Positions 7,785 through 17,733 of a DNA stretch of 64,000 nt are shown one piece after another. The number at the start of each line of letters is the position of its first letter. Within the stretch, counting starts at the first letter, position 1. The notes beneath the pieces were generated by a model, which was not told the DNA's origin, searched no databases, and saw nothing but the letters and a program-made list of their open reading frames with translations. Made by a program: the position numbers and the translations under genes. Origin of the DNA: Palsa-504 sp963744575 (GTDB lineage: Bacteria > Actinomycetota > Actinomycetes > Streptosporangiales > Streptosporangiaceae); the NCBI GenBank assembly GCA_963744575.1, contig CAVUUF010000012.1, positions 62,001 to 126,000 on the forward strand, read 5' to 3'.

Positions 7785-10017
7785 TCACGAGGGCCTCGGC
7801 GGCAGCGGGCGGCGGGACTTGACCGGGCCGGTGGCGACCTCGGGCGGGGCCGGGGGCGGCTGCTTGTCCAGCGCGTCACCGGCGAGCTGGACCGCGGTCT
7901 CCAGCTGCACGTCCCGGTCGGCCGCGGCATCGTCCGGGGTGACCAGCACCTCCACGTCGGGGTCGACGCCGTGGTTCTCCACGTCCCAGCCGTAGGAGTC
8001 GAAGAAGAACGCGTACCTCGGCACGGTGATCGTGCTGCCGTCCACCAGCCCCTGGCGGCCCTCGATGCCGATCACGCCGCCCCAGGTGCGGGTGCCGACC
8101 ACCGGGCCGAGGCCGAGCAGCTTGATCGCGGCGGTGACGATGTCCCCGTCGGAGCCGGCGAACTCGTCGGCTACCGTGACCAGCGGGCCCCGGCGCGCCT
8201 CCTGCGGGTAGGTTTCTGGCCGCAGCCAGCGGCCCAGGCCCCAGCCGACGACGCGCCGGGCCAGCTTCTCCACCACTAGCTGGGAGATGTGGCCGCCGCT
8301 GTTCCCGCGCACGTCGAAGATCAGCCCGTCGCGGCTCATCTCGGTGCGCAGGTCGCGGTGGAAATGCGCCCAGCCCTCGCCCATCATGTCCGGGATGTGC
8401 AGGTAGCCGAGCCGCCCGTCGCTGAGCTCGCGGACCAGCCGACGCCGGCTGGCCACCCAGTCCTGGTAGCGCAGCCGCCGGTCACCGTGCAGCGGCAGGA
8501 CCACCACGCGACGGGTCCCGGATGGCGACCTGACGGTGAGCTCGACCGGCTTGCCCGCCGTGCCGGCCAGCAGCGGCCAGGGGCCGCGCCGCTCTCGCCG
8601 AGCACGCCGGTGACCGGGCTGCGCAGCCACGCCAGGCCGTCCTTGACCGGGCGAAGCCTGCGGTAGCGGGCCTCCTCCACCGGGACGGGCACCACCCGCC
8701 CGGCCAGGCCGTCCGGGTCCACGGTGACGACGGGCTCGTTGCTTCGGCGTCGTCGCCGTGCCCGGCGGGCAGCGGCCGCCCGTCCGGGACCGGGCCGAAT
8801 GGCGACGGGGTCGGCGCCGCGAGCGGCACCAGGTAGGGCCGGCCGCCGAGCGGGAACGACAGGTCGAAGGTCTGCTCGTCGTACACCGGGTCGAAGCTGC
8901 GCTGGGACAGGAAGGCCAGGTAGAGCCCGTCGGCGGTGAAGACCGGGCTGGTGTCGGCGAACCGCCCGTGGGTCACGTCAAGGATCTCGAGGCCGGCGGC
9001 CCGCGCGATGCGGATCTGGGTGAGCGGGCGGCGCGTGGGCTGGGACCAGGCCAGCCAGGCCGAGTCCGGCGACCAGGACAGTCCCCCGATCACCCCGTCG
9101 TCGGCGGCGGCCAGCTCGGTGACCTGCCCGGACGCCACGCCGACGAGCAGGAGCCTGCCGTCGTGCGCGGCCACCGCGACCGTAGCCCCGTCCGGGGAAG
9201 CGGCCAGGCTGGTCACGTGCCCGAGGAGGCCTCCGGCGAGCCGGACGGGCTGGGTCTCGCCGGCCACGCTGGCGACTTCCAGCGCGTCGGGGCCGGACGC
9301 GTCGGTGACCCAGACCACCCGGCCGGTGTCGCCGAGTACCTTGGGCAGCCGGGCGCGGGCGGCCGGGTCGACGTGCAGCGCCCGGGCCGGGCCGTCCTTG
9401 TGCGTCAGCCAGTGCACCGTGCCGCGCACCTCGACCACGCTGGCCTGGCCGGTCCGGTCGCAGTCCAGGCTGCCCAGGTGGTCCTCGGCCGAGACCAGGC
9501 GCGGAGCGCGGGCCGCGGCCGGGGAACTGAGCGACACCTCGATCCGCCGCGGCGGCGCCTGGGGTGAGTCCAGGATCCAGATGTCGCCGGCCACGTGGTA
9601 GACGATCCGCTGCCCGTCGGTGGCCGGGTTCCTGGCGTACATCCCGTCGTGATCGGTGTGCCTGCGGATACCGCCGCCGTCCAGCGCGCAGGAATAGATG
9701 TTCCCGGTGCCCTCGTGATCGGACAGGAAGAACAGCCGGCCGCCGATCAGCATCGGGGCGCCGAGCTGCCCGCCCAGGCCCGAAAGCACCCGGGTGAACA
9801 GGGGATCCTCACCGGTGGCGATCCACAGCGGGCCGGCCCTGGTCCAGGCGATCCTGGCCCCGTCCCGGGAGAACCGCGGGTAGCTGACCGGCACGTCGTC
9901 GGCAGACAGCCGCCAGCCCCGGCCGCCCGCGGCCGGGGCCAGCCAGGCGTCGTCGCCGGCCACGAAGGTGACCAGATCGCCGTGGACGTGCGGGTAACGC
10001 AGGTAGCCGGATGACAT
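7785..10017 (-). pseudogene. Decayed second copy of the tricorn protease gene
   Basis: This copy begins with ATG 10017, sharing one base with the TGA of the intact tricorn gene (TGATG). It tracks the neighbour closely but has two large gaps and two frame changes. About 110 residues are missing after DGARIAWT in the first propeller. The frame shifts near 8735 and again near 8600, where about 245 residues covering the second propeller end, the Ser-His segment and the PDZ domain are gone. The C-terminal peptidase core (DEFAGSDGD, GVIGIEG) is intact to its stop. Without the catalytic histidine region it should be inactive. Confidence 0.85.
9278..9829 (-). repeat. Near-identical tract shared with 12304-12855
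   Basis: About 552 bp match the intact tricorn gene at an offset of 3026 bp with a single difference seen (glycine versus aspartate in DHLGSLDC/DHLDSLDC). Sequence on either side of the tract is clearly diverged, so the match has sharp edges. Confidence 0.85.
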
Positions 10018-13000
10018 CAGGCGGTGCCCCGCGGCGCCCGTGGTTCCCGTGGCGGCAGCGGCGGGCGGACCTTGGACGGGCCGGTCGCCGGGTCGGCAGG
10101 CACCTTCGGCGACTGCTTCTCCAGCGCCTCCAGCGCGAGGCGCACCGCCGTCTCCAGCTGCGGATCGTGGCCCGCGGTCCAGTCGTCCGGCGTGATCAGG
10201 ACCTCCACGTCCGGCTCGACGCCGTAGTTTTCCACCCCCCAGCCGTACTCGTCGAACCAGAACGCGTACCTGGGCACGGTCATGTGGGTGCCGTCGGCCA
10301 GCTCGTGGCCGGGGATGCCCTCGATGCCGATCACGCCGCCCCAGGTGCGGGTGCCCACGACCGGGCCGAGTCCGAGCAGCTTGATCGCGGCGGTGACGAT
10401 GTCGCCGTCGGAGCCGGCGAACTCGTCGGCCACGGTGACGACCGGTCCGCGCCGCCCGTCCTGCGGGTAGGACACCGGCTGGACCCAGCGGCCCTGGTCC
10501 CAGCCGATGACGCGGCGGGCCAGCTTCTCCACCACCAGCTGGGAGATGTGCCCGCCGCCGTTCCCGCGCACGTCCATCACCAGCGCGTCGAACCGCATCT
10601 CGGTGTGCAGGTCGCGATGGAAGTCGGCCCAGCCCTCACCGACCATGTTCGGGATGTGCAGGTAGCCGAGCCGTCCGTCGCCGAGCTCGCGCACCAGCCG
10701 GCGCCGCCCGGTCACCCAGTCCTGGTACCGTAGCCGCCGCTCGTCGCGCAGCGGCACGACCACCACGCGGCGGGTCTGCGACTGTGACGGCGGCCGCACC
10801 GTCAGCTCGACCGGCTTGCCCACCGTCCCGGCCAGCAGCGGCGCGGGGCCGAGCACCGGGTCGACCGGCCGCCCGTCCACCGCGACCAGCTCGTCACCGG
10901 GCCGGACCACCACCCCGGGCGCCTCGAGCGGCGAGCGCGCCCGCGGGTCGGACGACTCGCCCGGCAGCACCCGGTCCACCATCCAGCGGCCGGATCCGTC
11001 GCGGGAGATGTCGGCGCCCAGCTGCCCGACGGCCGCGGCCCCCCCGACCGAGGGGCGGAAGTCCTGGCCGGCCTTGACCAGGTAGGCATGCGACGTGCCC
11101 AGCTCGGCCACCACCTCCCACATCAGGTCGGTGAAGTCGTCCGCGCCGCGGACCCGGTCCAGCAGCGGCCGGTAGTCCTCGAGCACCGCGTCCCAGTCCA
11201 CTCCGGACAGGCCCGGGGCCCAGAAGTCGCGCCGCATCAGCCGCCCGGCCTCGGTGTAGGCGTGCTGCCACAGCGCGACCGGGTCGGCGGTGAACCTGGC
11301 CCGGGACAGGTCGACGGTGACCGACTCGCCCGAATCGTGGTCGCCGGAATGCTCTGACGGCAGGACCCGCAGCTCCTCCCCGTCCCTGACCACCACCCGG
11401 GTACCGTCGCCGCTGACGTCGAACCAGTCGAGCTCGCCGGACAGTTCGGTGATCTCGCGCTTGCGCAGGTCGAAGGCCTCCAGGACCGGGCGCTCCGCAT
11501 CGTCCTCGGGGCTGGCGGCGCCCTCGCCGAGCACGCCGGCCACCGGCTCGCGCAGCCAGGCCAGGCCGTCCTTCACCGCACGCAGGTTCGAGTACCTGGC
11601 CTCGACCACCGGGACGCCCACCACGCGGCCGGAGATACCTTCGGCATCCACGGACACCTCGGGCCGTTCGGACTCATCGTCTTTGTCCTGGTCCGTCTCG
11701 GCCGGGTCCTGGTTCAGCGGCCGGCCATCCGGCAGCGGCCCGAACGGCGAGGGGGTCTGCGCGGCCAGCGGCACCAGGTAGGGGCGGCTGCCGAGGGGGA
11801 AGGACAGGTCGAAGGTCTGCTCGTCGTAGACCGGGTCGAAGCTGCGCCGGGAGATAAACGCGAGGTAGAGGCCATCGAGGGTGAACACCGGGTCGGTGTC
11901 GGCGAACCGGCCGTCGGTCACGTCGATGATCGTGCCGTGCTGGCCCGGGGGGACGACTGTGCTCCCTCCCGGGGGGAACCCATCCCCCCGGACCCCCGTG
12001 GCAGACCCCCCCGCGGGGCGAGCGACCCGCGCCATCTTGATCCGGCGCAGCGGCTGCGGGCCGGGCTGGGACCAGGCCAGCCAGGCCGAGTCCGGCGACC
12101 AGGACAGTCCCCCGGCCACCCCGTCGTCGGACGCGGCCAGCTCGGTGACCTGCCCGGACGCCACGCCGACGGCCAGCACCCTGCCGTCGTGCGCGGCCAC
12201 CGCCACGGTGGCCCCGTCCGGTGCGGCGGTCAGGATGTGCACCTGGCCGAGCAGGCCCTCGGCGATGACGCGGGTGCCGGTCTCGCCGGCGACGCTGGCG
12301 ATCTCCAGCGCGTCGGGGCCGGACGCGTCGGTGACCCAGACCACCCGGCCGGTGTCGCCGAGTACCTTGGGCAGCCGGGCGCGGGCGGCCGGGTCGACGT
12401 GCAGCGCCCGGGCCGGGCCGTCCTTGTGCGTCAGCCAGTGCACCGTGCCGCGCACCTCGACCACGCTGGCCTGGCCGGTCCGGTCGCAGTCCAGGCTGTC
12501 CAGGTGGTCCTCGGCCGAGACCAGGCGCGGAGCGCGGGCCGCGGCCGGGGAACTGAGCGACACCTCGATCCGCCGCGGCGGCGCCTGGGGTGAGTCCAGG
12601 ATCCAGATGTCGCCGGCCACGTGGTAGACGATCCGCTGCCCGTCGGTGGCCGGGTTCCTGGCGTACATCCCGTCGTGATCGGTGTGCCTGCGGATACCGC
12701 CGCCGTCCAGCGCGCAGGAATAGATGTTCCCGGTGCCCTCGTGATCGGACAGGAAGAACAGCCGGCCGCCGATCAGCATCGGGGCGCCGAGCTGCCCGCC
12801 CAGGCCCGAAAGCACCCGGGTGAACAGGGGATCCTCACCGGTGGCGATCCACAGCTTGCCGCGGGTGCCGCCACGGTAGCGCTTCCAGTACGCCATCTCG
12901 TTGTTCATCCGGCCGGCGAGCAGGGCGCTGCCCGCCTCCTCCAGGGCCAGGTCGGCCACCGGGCCGAACGGCAGCCGCCGGGGCGGCGAGCCCGCGAGCG

Positions 13001-13370
13001 GGACCGCGTAAGCCCAGGTCAGGAACGATTCGGGCTGACCGGTGGCGGTAACCGCGAGCACCTCGCCGTGCCGGGTCCAGCCGGTCACGCGGGTCCTGGC
13101 GTCGCCCCAGTAGGTGAGCCGCTCGGCCGCGCTGCCCTCGGTGTCGGTGGTGTAGACCTCCGGGGCGCCGTCCCGCCAGCTGGTCCAGGCGATTGTGGCG
13201 CCGTCGCGGGAGAACCGCGGGTAGCTCACCTGGGCGCTGTCGGCGGATAGCCGCCAGGCCCGGCCGCCGTCGGCCGGGGCGAGCCAGATGTCATCCTCGG
13301 ATACGAAGACGAGCAGGTCACCGTGAATGTGCGGGTAGCGCAGGTATCCGGATGAAGTCACGCACGTCAT
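10017..13370 (-). CDS. Tricorn protease homologue
   Basis: 1117 residues, the normal size for tricorn, a cytosolic serine protease that trims oligopeptides from proteasome or other proteases. The N-terminal six-bladed propeller begins SSGYLRYPHIHGDLL; a second propeller, a C1 helical domain, a PDZ domain (GVVVRPGDELVAVDG) and the C2 peptidase core follow. The catalytic set is present: GTSHAY (Ser760-His761), DEFAGSDGD (Ser987) and GVENYG (Glu1047), in register with the Thermoplasma tetrad. ATG 13370 starts 8 bp after the response-regulator stop. The tract 12304-12855 is nearly identical to the decayed copy downstream. It ends a kinase-regulator-ABC operon. Confidence 0.92.
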   Translation of the reverse strand: MTCVTSSGYLRYPHIHGDLLVFVSEDDIWLAPADGGRAWRLSADSAQVSYPRFSRDGATIAWTSWRDGAPEVYTTDTEGSAAERLTYWGDARTRVTGWTRHGEVLAVTATGQPESFLTWAYAVPLAGSPPRRLPFGPVADLALEEAGSALLAGRMNNEMAYWKRYRGGTRGKLWIATGEDPLFTRVLSGLGGQLGAPMLIGGRLFFLSDHEGTGNIYSCALDGGGIRRHTDHDGMYARNPATDGQRIVYHVAGDIWILDSPQAPPRRIEVSLSSPAAARAPRLVSAEDHLDSLDCDRTGQASVVEVRGTVHWLTHKDGPARALHVDPAARARLPKVLGDTGRVVWVTDASGPDALEIASVAGETGTRVIAEGLLGQVHILTAAPDGATVAVAAHDGRVLAVGVASGQVTELAASDDGVAGGLSWSPDSAWLAWSQPGPQPLRRIKMARVARPAGGSATGVRGDGFPPGGSTVVPPGQHGTIIDVTDGRFADTDPVFTLDGLYLAFISRRSFDPVYDEQTFDLSFPLGSRPYLVPLAAQTPSPFGPLPDGRPLNQDPAETDQDKDDESERPEVSVDAEGISGRVVGVPVVEARYSNLRAVKDGLAWLREPVAGVLGEGAASPEDDAERPVLEAFDLRKREITELSGELDWFDVSGDGTRVVVRDGEELRVLPSEHSGDHDSGESVTVDLSRARFTADPVALWQHAYTEAGRLMRRDFWAPGLSGVDWDAVLEDYRPLLDRVRGADDFTDLMWEVVAELGTSHAYLVKAGQDFRPSVGGAAAVGQLGADISRDGSGRWMVDRVLPGESSDPRARSPLEAPGVVVRPGDELVAVDGRPVDPVLGPAPLLAGTVGKPVELTVRPPSQSQTRRVVVVPLRDERRLRYQDWVTGRRRLVRELGDGRLGYLHIPNMVGEGWADFHRDLHTEMRFDALVMDVRGNGGGHISQLVVEKLARRVIGWDQGRWVQPVSYPQDGRRGPVVTVADEFAGSDGDIVTAAIKLLGLGPVVGTRTWGGVIGIEGIPGHELADGTHMTVPRYAFWFDEYGWGVENYGVEPDVEVLITPDDWTAGHDPQLETAVRLALEALEKQSPKVPADPATGPSKVRPPLPPREPRAPRGTA
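12304..12855 (-). repeat. Near-identical tract shared with 9278-9829
   Basis: This is the partner, inside the intact tricorn gene, of the tract described at 9278-9829. It encodes the IATGEDPLFTRVLSG to VTDASGPDAL part of the propeller region. Confidence 0.85.
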
Positions 13371-13378
13371 CCTATGGG

Positions 13379-13999
13379 CTAGAGCCAGCCGCGTTCGGAA
13401 GCGATGCGGAGCGCTTCGGCACGGTTCCTGGCCCCGGTCTTCTGGATGCACGCGGACAGGTAATTGCGCACCGTCCCCTCGGAAAGGTACAGGTGGGCGG
13501 CGATCTCGGCGATGGTCCGGCCGTCCGCGGAGGCTTCGAGCACGTCGCGTTCGCGCGGGGTGAGCGGGTTGACCCCGTCGGCGAGCGCGGCGGCGGCCAG
13601 GTCCGGGTCGATGACCCGCTCGCCGGCCAGCACCCGGCGGATGGTCTGCGTGAGCTTGTCCGCCGGGGAGTCCTTGACCAGGAACGCGGAGACCCCGGAC
13701 TCCATCGCGCGGCGCAGGAACCCGGGCCGTCCGAACGTCGTCAGGATCACGATCTTGGTGTCCGGGTTGTGCTTCTTCAGCGCCGCGGCGGCGGTCAGGC
13801 CATCCATGCCCGGCATCTCGATGTCGAGCACGGCCACGTCGGGTTTGGTGTTGCCGGCCGCCTCGACAACCTCGTCGCCCCGGCCAACCTGGGCCACCAC
13901 CTTGATGTCGCCCTCGAACTCCAGCAGCGCGGCCAGCGCCTGCCTGATCATCACCTGGTCCTCGGCGAGCAGCAGCCGGACCGGCTCTTCCGGAGTCAT
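13379..13999 (-). CDS. NarL/FixJ-type response regulator
   Basis: 206 residues: an N-terminal receiver (acidic pocket LLAEDQ, phospho-acceptor aspartate in VAVLDIEMPGMDG, threonine in ILTTFG, lysine in FLVKDS) and a C-terminal LuxR-type helix-turn-helix (LTPRERDVLEASADGRTIAE, then LSEGTVRNYLS). ATG 13999 overlaps the kinase stop by ATGA, which is why it is preferred to GTG 14008. It is the cognate regulator of the DesK-like kinase and probably controls the ABC genes of the same operon. Confidence 0.93.
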   Translation of the reverse strand: MTPEEPVRLLLAEDQVMIRQALAALLEFEGDIKVVAQVGRGDEVVEAAGNTKPDVAVLDIEMPGMDGLTAAAALKKHNPDTKIVILTTFGRPGFLRRAMESGVSAFLVKDSPADKLTQTIRRVLAGERVIDPDLAAAALADGVNPLTPRERDVLEASADGRTIAEIAAHLYLSEGTVRNYLSACIQKTGARNRAEALRIASERGWL

Positions 14000-15315
14000 G
14001 GCCCGCACGTATGGCCGGTCTCGGGCATGGCGTGCACGGGCACGGTCGCGGTGAGGCGGAAGCCGTGGCCGGGAGCGGCCGGCCCGAGGGAGAGGGAACC
14101 GCCGACGGCGGACAGGCGTTCGGACACGCCGCGCAATCCGCTTCCGCTCGGGTCAGCCGGGTCCCGGCCGGCGGGGATGTCCGGGTCCTGGGCGGCGAAG
14201 CCGCGGCCGTCGTCGGTGACCTCGAGGGACAGCTCGCCGTCCTTCCCGGTGAGCCGGATCCGGCAGTGCCGGGCGCGGGAGTGGCGGATCACGTTGGTGA
14301 CGGCCTCGCGCAGGCACCAGGCCAGCACGGCCTCCGTGTCCGGGTCGAACGTGCCCGAGCGGAGCGTCAGCTCGGGATCGTCGTCGAGCCCGACGCCGGC
14401 CGCCTCGAGCACGTTGCGCGCCGTGATGATCTCGATCGCGAGCGTCGGCCGGCGGTAGCCGCTGACCGCCTCCCTGATGTCGTGCAGCGTCTGCCGGCTG
14501 ACCCGGCCGATGTCGCCGAGTTCGGTGAGCACCGCGTCACGTTCGGCCGAGGACGGCAGCCTGGCCAGGCGCTTGGCGGCCAGCTCGGACTTCAGCGTGA
14601 TCATCGACAGCGACTGGCCGGTCAGGTCGTGCATGTCCCGGGCCAGCCGCAGCCGTTCCTCGTTCGCGGCCAGCCGGGCGACGGTCCCGCGGGCCAGGGC
14701 CAGCTCGTGCATCAGGGTCATCTGCAGCCGGAACCCGATCATGGCCAGGCCGATGAGCACGACGGGCAGCAGCACGGCCAGCGTGGTACCGATGTCGAGA
14801 TGGCTGATCCAGCAGGAGAACAGGTACGCGACCCCGACGGCCAGGACGCCGAGGAAGGCCCGGCCCCGGCTGGCCACCGACGCGAGTACCATGCCGGTCG
14901 CGGCGGACACGTAGATCCACAGCGGCGCCCAGCCCTTGCCGTATATCACGCAGGCCAGCACGGCCAGCACGGCGATGGCCACCAGCCCGGCCAGCGCCAG
15001 CCGGGGCCGGTCTTCGTGGTACATGAGCAGCGGCATGTAGATGACGCAGAAGGCGACGACGATGACCAGGCCGCCGGCGATCCAGAGGACTCCGCCGTGG
15101 TGGAACAGGTCGATGACGGGTGAGATCAGGTAGATGAGCCAGACGCCCGAGAACAGCCAGCGCCAGTGGCTCCCGGTACCGGGCGTATCCGGCTCGAGCG
15201 TGGCGGTGCTCAGCAGGCTGGCCCGGCGCCGCGCCGTGGCGGCCTGGACCCCGCGGATCCCCTGGCCCCCTCCCGTGGTCCGACCTGTGGCGGTCCCGGT
15301 GGATTTTATCGCCAT
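13996..15315 (-). CDS. DesK/LytS-type sensor histidine kinase
   Basis: 439 residues. Five or six transmembrane helices span about residues 48-205 without a large extracellular domain. A HisKA_3 dimerisation segment follows (RLARDMHDLTGQSLSMITLK, phosphorylated histidine in MHD), then an HATPase with EAVTNVIRHSRA, DDGRGF and GSGLRGVSERL. Such kinases sense membrane state or membrane-active compounds. It lies 106 bp downstream of the ABC permease gene and overlaps the regulator by 4 bp, the usual layout of ABC-DesKR resistance or export modules. Confidence 0.92.
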   Translation of the reverse strand: MAIKSTGTATGRTTGGGQGIRGVQAATARRRASLLSTATLEPDTPGTGSHWRWLFSGVWLIYLISPVIDLFHHGGVLWIAGGLVIVVAFCVIYMPLLMYHEDRPRLALAGLVAIAVLAVLACVIYGKGWAPLWIYVSAATGMVLASVASRGRAFLGVLAVGVAYLFSCWISHLDIGTTLAVLLPVVLIGLAMIGFRLQMTLMHELALARGTVARLAANEERLRLARDMHDLTGQSLSMITLKSELAAKRLARLPSSAERDAVLTELGDIGRVSRQTLHDIREAVSGYRRPTLAIEIITARNVLEAAGVGLDDDPELTLRSGTFDPDTEAVLAWCLREAVTNVIRHSRARHCRIRLTGKDGELSLEVTDDGRGFAAQDPDIPAGRDPADPSGSGLRGVSERLSAVGGSLSLGPAAPGHGFRLTATVPVHAMPETGHTCGP

Positions 15316-15421
15316 CGCGCTCTCACCTCACCTTCTATGCTGCCACTTTTCCGCTGGTTTACCTGCCCTGGCACCCGGCCGGGCCCCCGAGCGGCCGGCC
15401 GGGCACCTGACGGTTCTCCGG

Positions 15422-16150
15422 TCAGACGTTCTCGGCGGCGGAGCGCACCGCGACGACGGCCAGGGCGGTGAAGATGCCGAGCCAGATCACCAGGCCGGCG
15501 GCCAGGGCCGCTGACACCGAGGCGCCCTGGATCACGTCGGTGCCGATCTTCACCGCCTCGTAGGTCGGGGTGAACTCGCCGATGTGGCCGAGGAAGCCGG
15601 CCAGCGGGAACCACAGGCCGCCGAGGATGGCGAAGGCGAAGTACACGATGAGCGTGACCGGCTGGACCTGGTCCGGCGGGAACCGGTAGCCGACGGCCAC
15701 GGCCAGCGCGGCGAAGATCGTCGAGCCGAACCAGACCGTGATCGCGATCACCGGCCACTCCCAGCCCGGGAGGTGGACGCCGCCGTAGAAGCGGCCGAGC
15801 AGCAGCACGATCACGATGGCCGGTACCGTGGTCGCCATCGACACGAGCACCTTGCTGACCACGTAGGCGTTGGCCGGCAGCGGGGTGAGCCTGAGCTGGC
15901 GGATCCAGCCGTCCTTCTTCTCCTGGGAGATGCGCTGCGCGTTGCCGTTCAGCGTGCCGCTGAAGGCGCCGAGCGTGGCCATCGCGATCATGTAGTACGC
16001 CCCGAACGTGACGCCGTAGGCGGTCGTTTTCACGCTCCGCGCGATGATGAGGTAGATCACGACCGGGAAGGCCACCGTGAAGATGAAGTAGCGCTTGTTG
16101 TGCATGAGCCGCATGAGTTCGGCCTTGGTGAGGGCCAGTGTGCCGGCCAT
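15422..16150 (-). CDS. ABC-2 type transporter permease
   Basis: 242 residues with about six transmembrane helices, matching ABC-2 permeases of the drug or linearmycin-exporter type. The N-terminus (LALTKAELMRLMHNKRY) and the motif RISQEKKDGWIRQLRLTPL are typical. The ATG lies just after the stop of the ATPase gene, so the two form a tight pair. The gene is followed by a two-component system that may sense the exported compound. Confidence 0.9.
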   Translation of the reverse strand: MAGTLALTKAELMRLMHNKRYFIFTVAFPVVIYLIIARSVKTTAYGVTFGAYYMIAMATLGAFSGTLNGNAQRISQEKKDGWIRQLRLTPLPANAYVVSKVLVSMATTVPAIVIVLLLGRFYGGVHLPGWEWPVIAITVWFGSTIFAALAVAVGYRFPPDQVQPVTLIVYFAFAILGGLWFPLAGFLGHIGEFTPTYEAVKIGTDVIQGASVSAALAAGLVIWLGIFTALAVVAVRSAAENV

Positions 16151-16151
16151 G

Positions 16152-17303
16152 TCAGTTCCTCTCCCCTGCGTGCGCGTTTGGGTTGGTGGCGTCGGTGTGC
16201 CCGTTGGTTCGGTCGTCTTCCGCGGTGATGGCGAGGAAGGCCTGCTCGAGGCCGAGGCTGGTGACCTCGATCTCGCGCGGCCGGTAGCCGGCGTCGAGGA
16301 TGGCGTAGAGCGTGGCGTCGGAGTCGCTGGACTGGATCTGCACCACGTCGCGCCGGACCTCGAGGTTCACCAGTCCGGGCAGGCCGAGCAGGAACGGCTC
16401 GTCCACCCGGTCCAGCCGGAAGGACAGCCGCCTGGCACCGGCCCGCGCCTTGATATCGGCGGGCGTGCCGTCGGCCAGTAGCCGGCCCCGGTTGATGACC
16501 AGGATCCGGTCCGCGGCCTGGTCGGCCTCCTCGAGGTAGTGCGTGGCGAACAGCAGCGTGCGCCCCTCGGCGACCTCTTCCTTCATGCTCGACCAGAACA
16601 GCCGGCGGGTCTCCACGTCCATCGCCGCGGTCGGCTCGTCCAGCACGATCAGCTCGGACTTGCCGCAGATGGCCAGCGCGAAGCGGACCCGCTGGGTCTG
16701 GCCGCCGGACAGCCGGTCCACCCGCTGATCGGCGAACTGGGCGATGCCGGCTCGCTTGAGCGTGGTGTTCACCGGTTCCGGCCTGGGGTGCAGGCGGGTC
16801 ACCAGGGTCACGAGCTCGCGCACCGTCACCTCGGGCATCAGGCCGCCGGACTGGAGCATGGCGCCGACCCGGCCGGACTTCACGCCCGTGTACGGGTCGG
16901 AGCCGAACATCTGGATCTTGCCGCTGGTCGGCTTGCGCAGCGCCAGCAGCATGTCAAGAGAGGTGGACTTGCCCGCTCCGTTCGGCCCGAGCAGGGCGAC
17001 GGTCTCCCCCGCCCGCAAATCGAGGGTCAGCCCGTCGACGGCACGCAGCCGCCCGTAGTGCTTGGACACGTTCTCGAACGAGACCACCGGCGTGCCGCCA
17101 TGGCTGGCCCCGTAGCCCGTGGTGGGCGTCGTGGCGACGGTGGGCGTGATGGCGGCGGTGGGCGTGGTGGCGACGGTGGGCATCATGGCGACGGTGGGCG
17201 TGGTGGCGGCGGTGGGCGTGGTGGCGGCGGTGGGCGTGGTGGCGGCGGTGGGCGTGGTGGCTGGGCCGGCGAAAGCGCCGTAACCCGCTTCATACTGGCT
17301 CAT
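16152..17303 (-). CDS. ABC transporter ATP-binding protein with repetitive N-terminal tail
   Basis: 383 residues. The ABC domain is complete: Walker A GPNGAGKST, Q-loop MLQSGG, signature LSGGQTQRVRFA, Walker B LIVLDEPTAAMD, switch histidine in FATHYLEEAD, followed by a C-terminal extension typical of DrrA-like exporters. What is unusual is the first 62 residues: after MSQYEAGYGAFAGP come eight six-residue repeats of the form ATTPTA/V, encoded by an 18-bp tandem repeat. This tail is not part of the ABC fold. ATG 17303 gives the only sensible start. First gene of the operon. Confidence 0.92.
   Translation of the reverse strand: MSQYEAGYGAFAGPATTPTAATTPTAATTPTAATTPTVAMMPTVATTPTAAITPTVATTPTTGYGASHGGTPVVSFENVSKHYGRLRAVDGLTLDLRAGETVALLGPNGAGKSTSLDMLLALRKPTSGKIQMFGSDPYTGVKSGRVGAMLQSGGLMPEVTVRELVTLVTRLHPRPEPVNTTLKRAGIAQFADQRVDRLSGGQTQRVRFALAICGKSELIVLDEPTAAMDVETRRLFWSSMKEEVAEGRTLLFATHYLEEADQAADRILVINRGRLLADGTPADIKARAGARRLSFRLDRVDEPFLLGLPGLVNLEVRRDVVQIQSSDSDATLYAILDAGYRPREIEVTSLGLEQAFLAITAEDDRTNGHTDATNPNAHAGERN
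17118..17261 (-). repeat. 18-bp coding tandem repeat (ATTPTA units)
   Basis: Eight in-frame copies of an 18-bp unit (minus strand) encode residues 15-62 of the ABC ATPase. Units differ by a few substitutions, mainly A to V and T to M or I. The repeat could change length without breaking the frame. Confidence 0.85.
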
Positions 17304-17519
17304 CTAGTTCCCCTGTTTCAGCCTGGTCCGGCCGGGTTTCCCGGCCCTGACCCCCTGCGCTCCCATACCACCATCCGGGCGGCCGGGGGCAGTAGTGCCG
17401 TCCCTCAGGAACCTCCCATGACATGCGTCATCCCCGGTGGGGTGACACGCAGTGCCCGGCGTCGCCCGGGTGAACGGATGGTGACGGGGTGTTGAAATCC
17501 CGGCGGCAGGCGGTTCCGG

Positions 17520-17596
17520 CGGTCAAGGTTGGCCGGATACCGACGCTGAGCGGTCAGGGTTGGCCGGATACCGACGCTGGACGGCCAGGGTTGGCC
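17520..17596. repeat. 31-bp tandem repeat, about 2.5 copies
   Basis: Copies start at 17520, 17551 and (partial) 17582 and share the core GGTTGGCCGGATACCGACGC. The sequence is non-coding and 220-290 bp upstream of the ABC ATPase start. Confidence 0.75.
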
Positions 17597-17733
17597 GTCA
17601 TCGAGCCTCGGCTGGTTGGCTTTCGGCCCGTCCGGCCTCCGCTATGGCCCGACTGGCCACTATAATCCCACATGTAACACATTTCGTATATTTATTCGGT
17701 GCAACGAAAGTTAACGCGGAGGATTCGGCTTCC

